Of a stretch of DNA of 42,910 nucleotides, positions 1 to 8,368 are shown in pieces. This DNA comes from Betaproteobacteria bacterium (GTDB lineage Bacteria; Pseudomonadota; Gammaproteobacteria; Burkholderiales; Usitatibacteraceae), in contig JAEUMZ010000081.1 of the NCBI GenBank assembly GCA_016790765.1, positions 1 to 42,910 on the forward strand, read 5' to 3'. Positions within the stretch are counted from its first letter, which is position 1. Each line of letters starts with the position of its first letter. Made by a program: the position numbers and the translations under genes. The notes below the pieces were generated by a model. It was not told the DNA's origin and made no database searches. It saw nothing but the letters and a program-made list of their open reading frames with translations.

Positions 1-1
1 G

Positions 2-139
<138 letters not shown>

Positions 140-294
140 GAAGGAACCGGAATATCGTTTAGCGACGGACGTCCAGGGTGGGCAAGTCATTGCGACACAG
201 CCATGCCTTAACGAAAACAGTCCCTCCGCGCTGAACTCAACAACGCTTAACGCAACAAACCATCGCGGGGCTTGGGCTTCGCAAAGGAAACGAG
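140..294. other. tuf-rpsJ intergenic spacer
   Basis: This spacer of about 155 bases follows the tuf stop. I see no convincing intrinsic terminator (no stable hairpin followed by a T run) and no near-consensus sigma70 promoter. The only clear signal is the AAAGGAAA ribosome binding site just before rpsJ. Read-through from tuf into rpsJ is therefore plausible. Confidence 0.5.
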
Positions 295-618
295 ATGGCA
301 ACGGCACAACTCGCAAAACAGAAAATCCGTATCCGCCTGAAGGCTTTCGACTACCGTCTGATTGACCAATCGGCTGCGGAAATCGTTGAAACCGCGAAGC
401 GCACTGGCGCCGTCGTGAAGGGCCCCGTGCCTTTGCCGACCAAGATAGAGCGGTTCGACGTTTTGCGCTCCCCGCACGTCAACAAGACTTCGCGCGATCA
501 GCTCGAAATTCGTACACACCTGCGCCTGATGGACATTATCGATCCGACCGACAAGACGGTGGACGCATTGATGAAGCTTGACCTGCCTGCCGGCGTGGAT
601 GTAGAAATCAAGCTCTAA
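295..618 (+). CDS. rpsJ: 30S ribosomal protein S10
   Basis: At 107 aa this is close to the usual S10 length. The core reads [18 protein letters not shown], then [20 protein letters not shown] and an RTHLRLMDI segment. All are hallmark S10 sequences, including the loop that contacts 16S rRNA and binds NusB during antitermination. The ATG is preceded by an AAAGGAAA ribosome binding site. It lies 155 bases after tuf. Unlike in E. coli, it is separated from rplC by 216 bases holding a strong promoter, so it may be expressed partly independently of the rest of the S10 operon. Confidence 0.98.
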   Translation: MATAQLAKQKIRIRLKAFDYRLIDQSAAEIVETAKRTGAVVKGPVPLPTKIERFDVLRSPHVNKTSRDQLEIRTHLRLMDIIDPTDKTVDALMKLDLPAGVDVEIKL

Positions 619-622
619 CCCC

Positions 623-652
623 TTGATTTGGTGGTAAAAGGGGCGCTATAAT
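623..652 (+). promoter_or_regulatory. Sigma70 promoter for the rplC-rpsQ operon
   Basis: TTGATT (623-628) and a perfect TATAAT (647-652) are separated by 18 bases, only 5 bases after the rpsJ stop. Transcription would start near 659 and give a leader of about 175 nt before the rplC ATG. This is the best promoter match I noticed in the window. It implies that the main ribosomal operon is driven from here. The assignment comes from sequence only. Confidence 0.75.
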
Positions 653-659
653 CGCGCCA

Positions 660-834
660 CTTTGCGTCTGATGGGCGATAGCCGGTTGGTCGCAGGAGTT
701 TGCCGCTGTTATGTGCAGTACTTGTAGTGCCATTTCGAGTGCCCGGAAAAGACCCGGCACAGATTCGCTGGCCAATAGTAGCCAGCACCCGTTTCGGAGC
801 AATCTGCGGCGGGCCAACTAGAAAGGATGCAAAG
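660..834 (+). promoter_or_regulatory. Structured 5' leader of the rplC operon
   Basis: This is a non-coding stretch between the promoter and rplC. Two hairpins are visible. At 739-760, GTGCC pairs with GGCAC, with a C-C mismatch and two further pairs, around an AAAAGA loop. At 767-786, GCTGGC pairs with GCCAGC around an 8-nt loop. In E. coli the S10 leader mediates autogenous repression by L4, and rplD is the second gene here. Whether this leader binds L4 is inference; I do not recognise the E. coli L4-leader sequence. An AAAGGATG ribosome binding site precedes rplC. Confidence 0.45.
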
Positions 835-1497
835 ATGAGTCTTGGTCTCGTCGGCCGGAAGGTCGGCATGACCCGCATTTTTGCGGACGATGGTTCTGCC
901 ATCCCCGTGACCGTGCTGGACGTGTCGAACAACCGCATCACCCAGATCAAATCCCCCGACTCCGACGGCTATTCCGCCGTACAAGTCGCTTATGGTACCC
1001 GCCGCGCTTCGCGCGTTGCCAAACCGCAGGCCGGACACTACGCCAAGGCCGGAGTTGAGGCCGGGTCCGTGCTCAGGGAATTTACCGTTGCTGCCGATAA
1101 GCTCTCCGAGCTGAAGGTGGGAAGTACGATTTCCGTAGAAATCTTCGCCGTTGGCCAAAAGGTCGATGTGTCGGGCACAACGCTCGGCAAGGGGTTTTCC
1201 GGTGTTATCAAGCGCCATAACTTTTCGTCGAACCGCGCCTCGCATGGCAATTCACGCTCGCACAATGTGCCGGGCTCGATCGGCATGGCGCAGGATCCCG
1301 GCCGTGTCTTTCCGGGCAAGCGCATGGCGGGGCACCTCGGCGACGTGTCCGCGACCAACCAACTGCTTGAAGTTGCGCGGATTGATGCCGTGCGCGGCCT
1401 TATTCTGGTGAAGGGCAACGTTCCTGGATCCAAGAATGGCACGATTGTCGTGCGTCCTTCCTCGAAGGCGAAGCTTGCCAAAGGGGAGGCCAAATGA
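835..1497 (+). CDS. rplC: 50S ribosomal protein L3
   Basis: At 220 aa this is the normal L3 length. It begins [20 protein letters not shown], the standard L3 N-terminus, which decides the start: ATG at 835 with AAAGGATG upstream, not the longer in-frame extension back to about 700. The loop containing [20 protein letters not shown] is the conserved L3 extension that reaches toward the peptidyl-transferase centre. It includes the glutamine in MAQDPG that PrmB-type methylases modify in some bacteria. The gene overlaps rplD by 4 bases (ATGA), which suggests translational coupling. It is the first gene of the terminator-closed ribosomal operon. Confidence 0.97.
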   Translation: MSLGLVGRKVGMTRIFADDGSAIPVTVLDVSNNRITQIKSPDSDGYSAVQVAYGTRRASRVAKPQAGHYAKAGVEAGSVLREFTVAADKLSELKVGSTISVEIFAVGQKVDVSGTTLGKGFSGVIKRHNFSSNRASHGNSRSHNVPGSIGMAQDPGRVFPGKRMAGHLGDVSATNQLLEVARIDAVRGLILVKGNVPGSKNGTIVVRPSSKAKLAKGEAK

Positions 1498-2120
1498 GCA
1501 CTGAATTGAAACTGATCGATGACAAGGGCGCTGAAGCCGGCACCTTGCCTGTTTCCGCCGAGTTGTTCGGCCGGGATTATTCCGAATCGCTGGTGCATCA
1601 GGTCGTCACTGCGTTCCAAGCCAATGCACGTTCAGGCAACCGTGCCCAGAAGGGCCGCAGCGACGTGCAAAAGTCCACCAAGAAGCCATGGCGCCAAAAG
1701 GGCACGGGCCGTGCACGTGCCGGCATGGCGTCCTCGCCCTTGTGGCGTGGCGGCGGCAGGATTTTCCCGAATTCGCCCGACGAGAATTTTTCACAAAAGG
1801 TCAACAAGAAGATGTACCGCGCCGGCATCGCGGCGATCCTCTCCCAACTGGTGCGCGAGAACCGCCTGACGGTGGTGGACAGTTTCTCGCTGGCAGCGCC
1901 AAAGACCAAGTTGCTGTCGGACAAATTGAAAAGCATGGGTTTGACAGATGTGCTCATCATCACCGACAACCTCGATGACAATCTGTACCTGTCCTCGCGC
2001 AATCTGCGCGATGTGCTGGTCATGGAGGCCAAGCACGCAGACCCCGTTAACCTGGTCCGCTTCGGCAAGGTCGTATTGACCAAGGGTGCGGTCAAGCAAT
2101 TCGAAGAGGTGCTCGCATGA
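1494..2120 (+). CDS. rplD: 50S ribosomal protein L4
   Basis: At 208 aa this is the usual L4 length. The conserved loop [14 protein letters not shown], followed by SSPLWRGGG, lines the nascent-peptide exit tunnel; mutations there give macrolide resistance in other bacteria. L4 also represses its own operon in E. coli by binding the S10 leader. The gene starts inside the rplC stop (ATGA) and its own stop overlaps the rplW start the same way, so the three genes are probably translated in series. Confidence 0.97.
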   Translation: MSTELKLIDDKGAEAGTLPVSAELFGRDYSESLVHQVVTAFQANARSGNRAQKGRSDVQKSTKKPWRQKGTGRARAGMASSPLWRGGGRIFPNSPDENFSQKVNKKMYRAGIAAILSQLVRENRLTVVDSFSLAAPKTKLLSDKLKSMGLTDVLIITDNLDDNLYLSSRNLRDVLVMEAKHADPVNLVRFGKVVLTKGAVKQFEEVLA

Positions 2121-2431
2121 ACGTTGCCACCCAAGAACGTCTGATGACTGTGATCTTGCGTCCGGTCATCTCGGAAAAGGCCACAATGGTCGCGGACAAG
2201 CGCAAGCAAGTGCTGTTCGAAGTTCTCCAAGATGCCACCAAGCCGGAAATCAAGGCTGCAGTGGAGTTGCTCTTCAAGGACCAAAAGGTTGAGGTCGAGA
2301 GCGTCAACATCGTCAACCAAAAAGGCAAGGCCAAGCGCCACGGGCGTTACGAAGGCCGTCGCAACAACGTCAAGAAGGCCTATGTGTGCCTGAAGGGCGA
2401 GGGCGACATCAACTTTGTCGAAGGAGCCTGA
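2117..2431 (+). CDS. rplW: 50S ribosomal protein L23
   Basis: At 104 aa this matches L23. Diagnostic segments are [13 protein letters not shown] near the N-terminus and a later [20 protein letters not shown] stretch that binds 23S rRNA. L23 sits at the exit tunnel and docks trigger factor and SRP. The start overlaps the rplD stop by 4 bases. A GGAG ribosome binding site for rplB lies inside its last codons. Confidence 0.97.
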   Translation: MNVATQERLMTVILRPVISEKATMVADKRKQVLFEVLQDATKPEIKAAVELLFKDQKVEVESVNIVNQKGKAKRHGRYEGRRNNVKKAYVCLKGEGDINFVEGA

Positions 2432-2434
2432 GCG

Positions 2435-3268
2435 ATGGCACTCGTCAAAACCAAACCAACCTCCCCGGGCCGCCGCAGCATGATCAAGGTGGTCACCAAG
2501 GAATTGCACAAGGGCGCCCCGGTGGCGGCTCTCCTGGAGCGCCAGGTCACTAAGGCCGGCCGCAACCACCATGGCCATATCACCACGCGCCACCAGGGTG
2601 GCGGCCACAAACAGCACTATCGCCTGATCGACTTCAAGCGCAACGACAAGGATGGCATCCCTGCCAAGGTCGAGCGCCTGGAGTACGACCCGAACCGCAG
2701 CGCCCATATCGCACTTCTGTGCTACGCGGATGGCGAGCGCCGCTACATCATTGCGCCGAAGGGCATTTCAGCGGGGGCGCAATTGGTGTCCGGCGCGGAA
2801 GCCCCGATCAAGAATGGCAATACGCTGCCGATCCGCAATATCCCGATCGGATCCACGATCCACTGCATCGAGATGCTGCCGGGCAAAGGTGCGCAGTTGG
2901 CGCGTTCGGCCGGTGCGTCCGTGCAACTTCTGGCGCGCGAAGGCGTGTATGCACAGCTGCGCATGCGTTCCGGTGAAATCCGCAAGGTGCATGTCGATTG
3001 CCGTGCAACCATCGGTGAAGTCGGCAATGGCGAGCATAGCTTGCGCGTGATCGGCAAGGCAGGCGCCAACCGCTGGCGTGGCTGGCGTCCGACAGTGCGC
3101 GCCATCAACATGAATCCGGTCGATCATCCGATGGGTGGGCGCGGCAACGGTGGTGGCGGTCGTCACCATCCCGTGTCGCCTTGGGGCCAACCGGCCAAGG
3201 GTTTGAAGACCCGCACCAACAAACGCACGCGCGGCATGATTGTCCGCAGCCGTCACAAAGCCAAGTAA
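2435..3268 (+). CDS. rplB: 50S ribosomal protein L2
   Basis: At 277 aa this is the expected size. L2 is needed for subunit association and peptidyl-transferase function. Visible hallmarks are [19 protein letters not shown] near the N-terminus, the central [10 protein letters not shown] segment and the C-terminal [20 protein letters not shown] loop with the functionally important histidine. It ends in [20 protein letters not shown]. It starts 3 bases after the rplW stop, with GGAG upstream. Confidence 0.98.
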   Translation: MALVKTKPTSPGRRSMIKVVTKELHKGAPVAALLERQVTKAGRNHHGHITTRHQGGGHKQHYRLIDFKRNDKDGIPAKVERLEYDPNRSAHIALLCYADGERRYIIAPKGISAGAQLVSGAEAPIKNGNTLPIRNIPIGSTIHCIEMLPGKGAQLARSAGASVQLLAREGVYAQLRMRSGEIRKVHVDCRATIGEVGNGEHSLRVIGKAGANRWRGWRPTVRAINMNPVDHPMGGRGNGGGGRHHPVSPWGQPAKGLKTRTNKRTRGMIVRSRHKAK

Positions 3269-3279
3269 GGGCCACTGAC

Positions 3280-3576
3280 ATGACACGTTCGATTAAGAAG
3301 GGGCCGTTCTGCGATGGCCACCTGATGAAAAAAGTGGAAGCCGCGGCAGCGACCAAAGATAAGCGCCCGATCAAGACTTGGTCGCGCCGTTCGACGATTC
3401 TTCCGGATTTCGTCGGCCTGACCATTGCCGTGCACAACGGTAAACAGCACGTCCCGGTCTATGTGAGCGAAAACATGGTCGGCCACAAACTCGGCGAATT
3501 CGCCCTCACCCGCATCTTCAAGGGCCATCCGGCCGACAAGAAGGCTGCGGCGCCGGCGAAAGCCGCCAAGAAGTAG
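3280..3576 (+). CDS. rpsS: 30S ribosomal protein S19
   Basis: At 98 aa it starts [18 protein letters not shown], the canonical S19 N-terminus, which fixes the ATG at 3280 rather than the longer open frame running back into rpl[21 protein letters not shown] and the segment ending [13 protein letters not shown] are conserved and hold the 16S rRNA head contacts. The C-terminus carries a short alanine/lysine-rich tail ([12 protein letters not shown]) slightly beyond the core fold, as seen in some proteobacteria. It is the fifth gene of the operon, 11 bases after rplB. Confidence 0.97.
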   Translation: MTRSIKKGPFCDGHLMKKVEAAAATKDKRPIKTWSRRSTILPDFVGLTIAVHNGKQHVPVYVSENMVGHKLGEFALTRIFKGHPADKKAAAPAKAAKK

Positions 3577-3587
3577 GAGCGTTGACC

Positions 3588-3926
3588 ATGCAAGTTTCCG
3601 CCAATCTTTGGGGTGTACGGCTCTCGGCGCAAAAAGGCCGACTGGTTGCGGATCTGATCCGCGGCAAGAAGGTCGATCATGCCTTGAACATCCTGGCCTT
3701 CACGCCGAATAAGGGTGCGGGCATCATCAAGAAGGTGCTCGAGTCGGCGATTGCCAACGCCGAACACAATCTCGCTGCTGACATCGACGAGCTGAAGGTC
3801 GCCAAAATCATCGTCGAAAAGGGGCCTGTGCTGAAGCGCTTTACGGCGCGGGCCAAGGGTCGTGGCAATCGAATCGTCAAGCCAACTTGCCACGTCTTTC
3901 TGACGGTCGGCGACGGCAAGCAATAA
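3588..3926 (+). CDS. rplV: 50S ribosomal protein L22
   Basis: At 112 aa this is typical L22. It starts [20 protein letters not shown]. The ATG at 3588 is preferred over the TTG two codons earlier because AGGAG lies 8 bases upstream of the ATG. The C-terminal beta-hairpin region, [20 protein letters not shown], lines the exit tunnel and is the site of macrolide-resistance changes in other bacteria. It follows rpsS by 11 bases. Confidence 0.97.
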   Translation: MQVSANLWGVRLSAQKGRLVADLIRGKKVDHALNILAFTPNKGAGIIKKVLESAIANAEHNLAADIDELKVAKIIVEKGPVLKRFTARAKGRGNRIVKPTCHVFLTVGDGKQ

Positions 3927-3935
3927 GGGGCAACG

Positions 3936-4658
3936 ATGGGTCAGAAAATACATCCGGTAGGTTTCCGCCTCTCCGTCCACAAGAACTTCGCCTCCAAGTG
4001 GTACGCGAACAGCAAGAATTTTCCGGTCATGCTGCTAGAGGACATCAAGGTTCGCACCTACCTCAAGAAGAAGCTTTCCAACGCTTCGGTCGGCAAGATC
4101 ATCATCGAGCGTCCGGCCAAGAACGCCAAGATCACGATCTTTTCGTCGCGACCCGGCGTGGTGATCGGCAAGAAGGGCGAGGACATCGAGAACCTGCGCA
4201 CGGAACTGACCAAGCTGATGGGCGTTCCCGTGCACGTAAACATCGAGGAAATCAGGAAGCCGGAAACCGATGCGCAATTGATCGCCGACGGCATCACGGC
4301 GCAATTGGAAAAACGCGTGATGTTCCGTCGCGCCATGAAGCGCGCGATGCAGAACGCGATGCGCCTGGGCGCTCAAGGCATCAAGATCACGTCATCAGGC
4401 CGCTTAAATGGTGCTGAGATTGCGCGTACCGAATGGTACCGCGAAGGCCGCGTTCCGCTTCATACCCTGCGTGCGGACATCGACATGGGCTTCTCCGAAG
4501 CCCGTACCACGTACGGTGTGATCGGCGTGCAAGTCCTTGTCTACAAGGGTGAAGTGTTGGCCAAGGGCCAGGAGCCCGTGGCAGCGCCTGAACAGGCCAC
4601 AGAGCAACCGGCTCGCAAACCGAAACGCGCAGGAGCAAGAAATGCTGCAGCCAGCTAG
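3936..4658 (+). CDS. rpsC: 30S ribosomal protein S3
   Basis: At 240 aa the start [14 protein letters not shown] is invariant in bacterial S3. The KH domain is visible with its [14 protein letters not shown] loop, and the C-terminal domain includes [20 protein letters not shown], the mRNA entry-site helicase face. A proline/alanine/lysine-rich tail of about 30 residues follows the conserved end. AAGGGG precedes the ATG. The last 17 bases overlap the start of rplP, so those two genes are likely coupled. Confidence 0.97.
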   Translation: MGQKIHPVGFRLSVHKNFASKWYANSKNFPVMLLEDIKVRTYLKKKLSNASVGKIIIERPAKNAKITIFSSRPGVVIGKKGEDIENLRTELTKLMGVPVHVNIEEIRKPETDAQLIADGITAQLEKRVMFRRAMKRAMQNAMRLGAQGIKITSSGRLNGAEIARTEWYREGRVPLHTLRADIDMGFSEARTTYGVIGVQVLVYKGEVLAKGQEPVAAPEQATEQPARKPKRAGARNAAAS

Positions 4659-5058
4659 ACGAAAATACCGCAAGGAACAGAAGGGTCGCAACAAGGGCGT
4701 TGCCACCTCCGGTGCTACCGTGGCTTTCGGTGAGTACGGCCTGAAGGCCGTCGGACGTGGCCGCCTGACTGCGCGCCAGATCGAAGCGGCGCGTCGCGCC
4801 ATGACGCGCCACATCAAGCGCGGCGGACGCATCTGGATCCGCATTTTTCCGGACAAGCCAATTTCGAAGAAACCGGCAGAAGTTCGCATGGGTAACGGCA
4901 AGGGTTCCCCAGAGTACTTTGTGGCCGAGATCGTGCCCGGCAAGGTGCTCTATGAGATGGACGGCGTCGACGCCAACTTGGCCAAGGAGGCATTTGAGCT
5001 TGCCGCCGCCAAGCTGCCCATCAAGACGACATTCGTGCAGCGCATGATCGGCGCATAA
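4642..5058 (+). CDS. rplP: 50S ribosomal protein L16
   Basis: At 138 aa the protein begins [19 protein letters not shown], the L16 signature that fixes the ATG at 4642, 17 bases inside rpsC. AGGAG sits just upstream within rpsC. Further hallmarks are [20 protein letters not shown] and [21 protein letters not shown]16 organises the A-site tRNA and the 5S/23S region. The arginine in the FPDKP-adjacent loop is the one hydroxylated by RoxA-type enzymes in E. coli; whether it is modified here is unknown. Confidence 0.97.
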   Translation: MLQPARRKYRKEQKGRNKGVATSGATVAFGEYGLKAVGRGRLTARQIEAARRAMTRHIKRGGRIWIRIFPDKPISKKPAEVRMGNGKGSPEYFVAEIVPGKVLYEMDGVDANLAKEAFELAAAKLPIKTTFVQRMIGA

Positions 5059-5069
5059 GAGGGAAGCAC

Positions 5070-5264
5070 ATGAACACCAAGGAAATGCGGACCAAGTCCG
5101 CCGATGACCTGAACAAGGAGTTGCTGGAGCTTCGCAACGTGCAGTTCAAACTGCGCATGCAGGCTGCCACGCAGCAATTGAACAAGACCAGCGAGTTCGC
5201 GCGTGTGAAGCGCGAGATCGCGCAGATCAAGACCATCCTCACCGAAAAAGCGAGGGCCGCCTGA
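5070..5264 (+). CDS. rpmC: 50S ribosomal protein L29
   Basis: This 64-aa, lysine-rich two-helix protein starts [20 protein letters not shown] and contains [20 protein letters not shown], both diagnostic of L29, which flanks L23 at the exit tunnel. GAGGGA precedes the ATG. Its TGA stop shares one base with the rpsQ ATG (TGATG), another tight coupling. Confidence 0.96.
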   Translation: MNTKEMRTKSADDLNKELLELRNVQFKLRMQAATQQLNKTSEFARVKREIAQIKTILTEKARAA

Positions 5265-5554
5265 TGACGACCGCAGCGACAACCGCAACCGACACCACCA
5301 ACAAGACCAAGCGCACGCTGACCGGCGTGGTCACCAGCGACAAGATGGACAAGACCGTCACGGTGCTGGTCGAACGCCGCGTGATGCACCCGGTGCTGGG
5401 CAAGGTGGTGCGCCGTTCCAAGAAGTACCATGCACATTCTCCGGACAACGCCATCAAGGTGGGTGATACCGTGACGATCCAGGAAACCCGCCCGCTCTCG
5501 AAAACCAAAAGCTGGAAAGTGTTGAAGCTGGTCGAGAAGGCGCGCATGGAGTAG
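5264..5554 (+). CDS. rpsQ: 30S ribosomal protein S17
   Basis: At 96 aa it is slightly longer than the common length of about 85, because of a threonine-rich N-terminal stretch ([14 protein letters not shown]) before the conserved [20 protein letters not shown] core. [20 protein letters not shown] and the [13 protein letters not shown] end match S17, an early 16S-binding protein. The start could be internal, but TGATG coupling to rpmC supports the longer form. It is the last gene of the operon; a strong terminator follows 31 bases later. Confidence 0.96.
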   Translation: MTTAATTATDTTNKTKRTLTGVVTSDKMDKTVTVLVERRVMHPVLGKVVRRSKKYHAHSPDNAIKVGDTVTIQETRPLSKTKSWKVLKLVEKARME

Positions 5555-5585
5555 CCGCAGGCCCATCGATCCCTCGCAGATCAAG

Positions 5586-5615
5586 AAACCCGCGCCGCAG
5601 TCGCGGGTTTTTTTT
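5586..5615 (+). terminator. Intrinsic terminator of the S10 operon
   Basis: A perfect 9-bp stem (AAACCCGCG with CGCGGGTTT, 5586-5594 and 5602-5610) around a 7-base loop runs straight into a continuous T run ending at 5615. This is a textbook Rho-independent terminator 31 bases after the rpsQ stop, ending the ribosomal operon here. Confidence 0.93.
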
Positions 5616-5789
5616 CGCTACGTTTCCGGGGCGTGGGAAAATGGCGAGCAGACACGGTTCAATTGTCGGCTCTGGCAACCCGCATGCTGAAGCCGGCGCA
5701 AATACCGCTCCGGTGCATGACCGTTGGTGGCCGACGGGCCGTGCGATCCCCGAATCCCGCAGCGCACCCAATCCCATGAGGAGATCTCC

Positions 5790-6722
5790 ATGTCCATTGC
5801 CCTGATCGTCCACGGTGGTGCAGGAACTTGGCGCCCCGGGTCGGATGCCGATGCATTGGCGGGCATTAGACGCGCAGTCAAGGCCGGCCGCGACATTCTT
5901 GAGCGGCAAGGCAGTGCGTTGGATGCGGCGTGTGCAGCCGCCGTGGTGCTGGAGGACGAGTCCGTGTTCAATGCGGGCACTGGAGCGGTCCTCAATTTCG
6001 ATGGTTTCGTGGAGTTCGACGCCTGCGTCATGACCTCGCACGACAAGGGAATCGGAGCGGTGTCCGGCCTGCAACGCGTCCAGAATCCCATCCTGGTCGC
6101 GCGCCAGGTGATGGAAATGACCGATCACGTCATGCTCACGGGCGACGGCGCCACGCGATTCGCGCGCGTCATGGGACACCCAGACTACGACCCGGTCACG
6201 CCGGCGCGCCTGGCCGACTGGCAGGACAAGAAGCAGAAACTGGCCTTCGGCATCGGGCGCGACCCACAGGCGTCCATGAAGATTCGCGCCTTCCTGCAAT
6301 CGCATCCCGAGTATGCAGGGGGAACGATCGGCGCCGTGGCGCTCGACGCGCAAGGGCACCTCTGTGCAGCCACCTCCACCGGCGGCGTGACCATGAAACT
6401 GGTGGGCCGCGTAGGCGACACGCCGCTGCCGGGATGCGGAACCTATGCATCCATCGATGCCGCCGTGTCCGCGACCGGCACCGGCGAATACGTGGTGCGC
6501 TCGTTCGCCGGCCGCGAGATTGCGGACCGCGTGGCGCGCGGGGTGGCGCTCGACACTGCGATGAATGCGGTGCTCGACCAGATGCAGGCCGATTTCAATG
6601 CGGATGTCGGCTTCATTGCGCTTGACCGGCATGGCCGCACCGTCGCGGCACATCGAACCGCGCACATGCCGCATGGTTGGTTCCGCAACGACGGCCTGAC
6701 CGAGGCAAGGATGCAAGCGTAG
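5790..6722 (+). CDS. iaaA: Isoaspartyl peptidase / L-asparaginase (plant-type)
   Basis: This 310-aa Ntn-hydrolase begins MSIALIVHGGAGTW, the family's opening HGGAG motif. The autocleavage and nucleophile site is GGTIGAVALD, with the catalytic threonine at residue 179. STGG and the GCGTYA substrate-pocket segment follow. Family members self-cleave into alpha and beta subunits and hydrolyse beta-aspartyl dipeptides and asparagine. No signal peptide is seen, so it is probably cytoplasmic. ATG 5790 is chosen because AGGAG lies just upstream; an earlier in-frame start has no support. It stands alone after the S10 terminator, convergent with the downstream exporter. Confidence 0.93.
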   Translation: MSIALIVHGGAGTWRPGSDADALAGIRRAVKAGRDILERQGSALDAACAAAVVLEDESVFNAGTGAVLNFDGFVEFDACVMTSHDKGIGAVSGLQRVQNPILVARQVMEMTDHVMLTGDGATRFARVMGHPDYDPVTPARLADWQDKKQKLAFGIGRDPQASMKIRAFLQSHPEYAGGTIGAVALDAQGHLCAATSTGGVTMKLVGRVGDTPLPGCGTYASIDAAVSATGTGEYVVRSFAGREIADRVARGVALDTAMNAVLDQMQADFNADVGFIALDRHGRTVAAHRTAHMPHGWFRNDGLTEARMQA

Positions 6723-6851
6723 TCGATGCGGGCGCGCCGGTCCAATTTTGGGGGGCATGCCAACGCGTTCGCAGCATCCGTGAATGCCGGGATGTGACGG
6801 CCGGCACGAACCCAACCGGCAGCCGCGACTTGGCGTTCCGCCAACACATCC

Positions 6852-7838
6852 TCACGCATCCCGGCCCCGCTGGCGCAGCGCGTGGAAGGCCCCGGACGAC
6901 AGGAACACGCCCAGGGTGATGGCGGCGATGCCCAGGGTATCCATCACCGACGGCCATTCGCCCAACAGCGGAATCGCGGTCAGCATGGCAAGCACCGGCA
7001 CCAGCGAGGCAAAACTCGCGCCGAGCGATGCGCCGAGGATGGAGACCGCGCGCGCGTAGGCAAACAGCGACACAATGCTGACCATCAGGCCTTGGTAAAG
7101 GGTCTGGACCACGATGGCGCTTGCCGGCGCCGTGGCGAGCCCGTGCGGCAACCACAGTGCGTAGACCGGCAGGTACACCACCGCGCTGACCACGGAGACC
7201 ACGGCTGCCGCATGCAACGCATCGAAGCCTGCCTGCGCTGCGGAACGCATCGCCACCGTGAAAGTCGCCCACGTCATTGCCGCCAGCAGGAACAGGAGAT
7301 GCCCGCGCCAGTGTCCGGCGGACAGATCGACCAGTCCGTTACCCAGGATGAGGACAATCCCTACTGGAATGAGGAACAGTCCCGCGCGGCGGGTGGGCTC
7401 GATCCGCTCCTGGAGAATCCAGACTGCCAACAGGGCGGCCCATAGCGGCATGGTTCCCGGAATAAGCGCCCCGGCGTGTGCGGCAGGCGCGAACAGCAGG
7501 CCGGAAGAGGCGACCAGCACGTAGGGAACGCCCGCGCAGCATACGATGAGCATCCATCTTCGCGTGCCCACGCGCCGGATTCCCAGGCCCCGCCGGGCCA
7601 CCACGGGCAACAGCACGAGTCCGGCAAACGCGAAGCGCAACGCCACCAGGTCGTACGGGGACAATGTGGTCGTCACGCCATGGCGCGTGAGCAGAATCCA
7701 ACCCACCCAGATCGAGATGGCGAACAGCCCCCAAGCGGCGCCCTGCGCATAGGAGGGAGGCGGTGGGGATGCGGGGGGATCGGGAGCGGTCAATGGAGGG
7801 CAACCGAAGTGACGGGCATCGATTTTACGGGGTGTCAT
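6852..7838 (-). CDS. DMT-superfamily (EamA) transporter
   Basis: This is a hydrophobic protein of about 328 aa with roughly ten predicted membrane spans in two repeated EamA halves. The first half begins near WGLFAISIWVGW, and the second near the LLFLLAAMTWATFTVAMR segment after a basic linker. It shows the usual drug/metabolite transporter features, such as SPYDLVALRFAFAGLVLLP and GEWPSVMDTLGIAAITLGV near the end. Substrate cannot be deduced; relatives export amino acids or metabolites. The N-terminal 30 residues are proline-rich and poorly conserved-looking. ATG 7838 is preferred because an upstream ATG at 7889 would leave almost no room before divergent nudB; neither has a clear ribosome binding site. 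Confidence 0.85.
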   Translation of the reverse strand: MTPRKIDARHFGCPPLTAPDPPASPPPPSYAQGAAWGLFAISIWVGWILLTRHGVTTTLSPYDLVALRFAFAGLVLLPVVARRGLGIRRVGTRRWMLIVCCAGVPYVLVASSGLLFAPAAHAGALIPGTMPLWAALLAVWILQERIEPTRRAGLFLIPVGIVLILGNGLVDLSAGHWRGHLLFLLAAMTWATFTVAMRSAAQAGFDALHAAAVVSVVSAVVYLPVYALWLPHGLATAPASAIVVQTLYQGLMVSIVSLFAYARAVSILGASLGASFASLVPVLAMLTAIPLLGEWPSVMDTLGIAAITLGVFLSSGAFHALRQRGRDA

Positions 7839-7888
7839 ATCGGCCCCGCGGCTGCGGACCGGAATGTGGGTGTTCAATGGCGAGCGCA

Positions 7889-7894
7889 TAGAAT
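7889..7894 (+). promoter_or_regulatory. Possible -10 element for nudB (leaderless start)
   Basis: TAGAAT lies 6 bases before the nudB ATG. If used, transcription would begin at or within a base or two of the start codon, giving a leaderless mRNA. No good -35 hexamer is visible at the right spacing, and nudB also lacks a Shine-Dalgarno sequence. Confidence 0.3.
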
Positions 7895-7900
7895 CGGCGC

Positions 7901-8368
7901 ATGGACCTCAACAAGCCCGCTCAGTCCTTCAAGATTCCCGTGTCCGCGCTGGTGGTGATCCACACACCCGGGCTCGAGGTGCTCCTCATCGAGCGCGCGT
8001 CGCATGCCGGCTATTGGCAGTCGGTCACCGGTTCGCAGGAACCCGGCGAGTCGCTGCTTGAGACGGCGTTGCGCGAGACCCTGGAGGAAACCGGCATCGA
8101 GGCGCCCGCGGGGGGCCTCTTGGATTGGCAGCGCCAAAACGTGTACGAGATTTATCCCGTCTGGCGCCATCGCTATGCGCCGGGTGTCACCCACAACACC
8201 GAGCACGTCTTCAGCCTGCAGTTGAATGGGCGCGTGCCGGTGCGATTGCGTGAGGGTGAACACACGCAATCGGTGTGGCTGGCGCACGACAAGGCCGCTG
8301 CGCTGTGCTTCTCGTGGTCGAATCGCGACGCCCTGCTGGATTTGCCGAACCGGGTGCGTGGACCATGA
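7901..8368 (+). CDS. nudB: Dihydroneopterin triphosphate diphosphatase (Nudix)
   Basis: This 155-aa Nudix hydrolase has a complete Nudix box at residues 44-66: G44, E50, R58-E59, E62-E63 and G65 in the GX5EX7REUXEEXGU pattern. The N-terminal KIPVSALVVIHT and the YWQSVTGSQEPGE stretch match NudB, which removes pyrophosphate from dihydroneopterin triphosphate in folate synthesis. A broader nucleoside-triphosphate role cannot be excluded. No clear ribosome binding site precedes the ATG. Its TGA stop is overlapped by the next start (ATGA), so it forms a coupled set with the EEP gene and clsB. Confidence 0.88.
   Translation: MDLNKPAQSFKIPVSALVVIHTPGLEVLLIERASHAGYWQSVTGSQEPGESLLETALRETLEETGIEAPAGGLLDWQRQNVYEIYPVWRHRYAPGVTHNTEHVFSLQLNGRVPVRLREGEHTQSVWLAHDKAAALCFSWSNRDALLDLPNRVRGP

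Noticed and set aside
700..834. N-terminal extension of L3 back to 700
   Set aside because: The region is the leader; L3 begins at the conserved [14 protein letters not shown] with a ribosome binding site.
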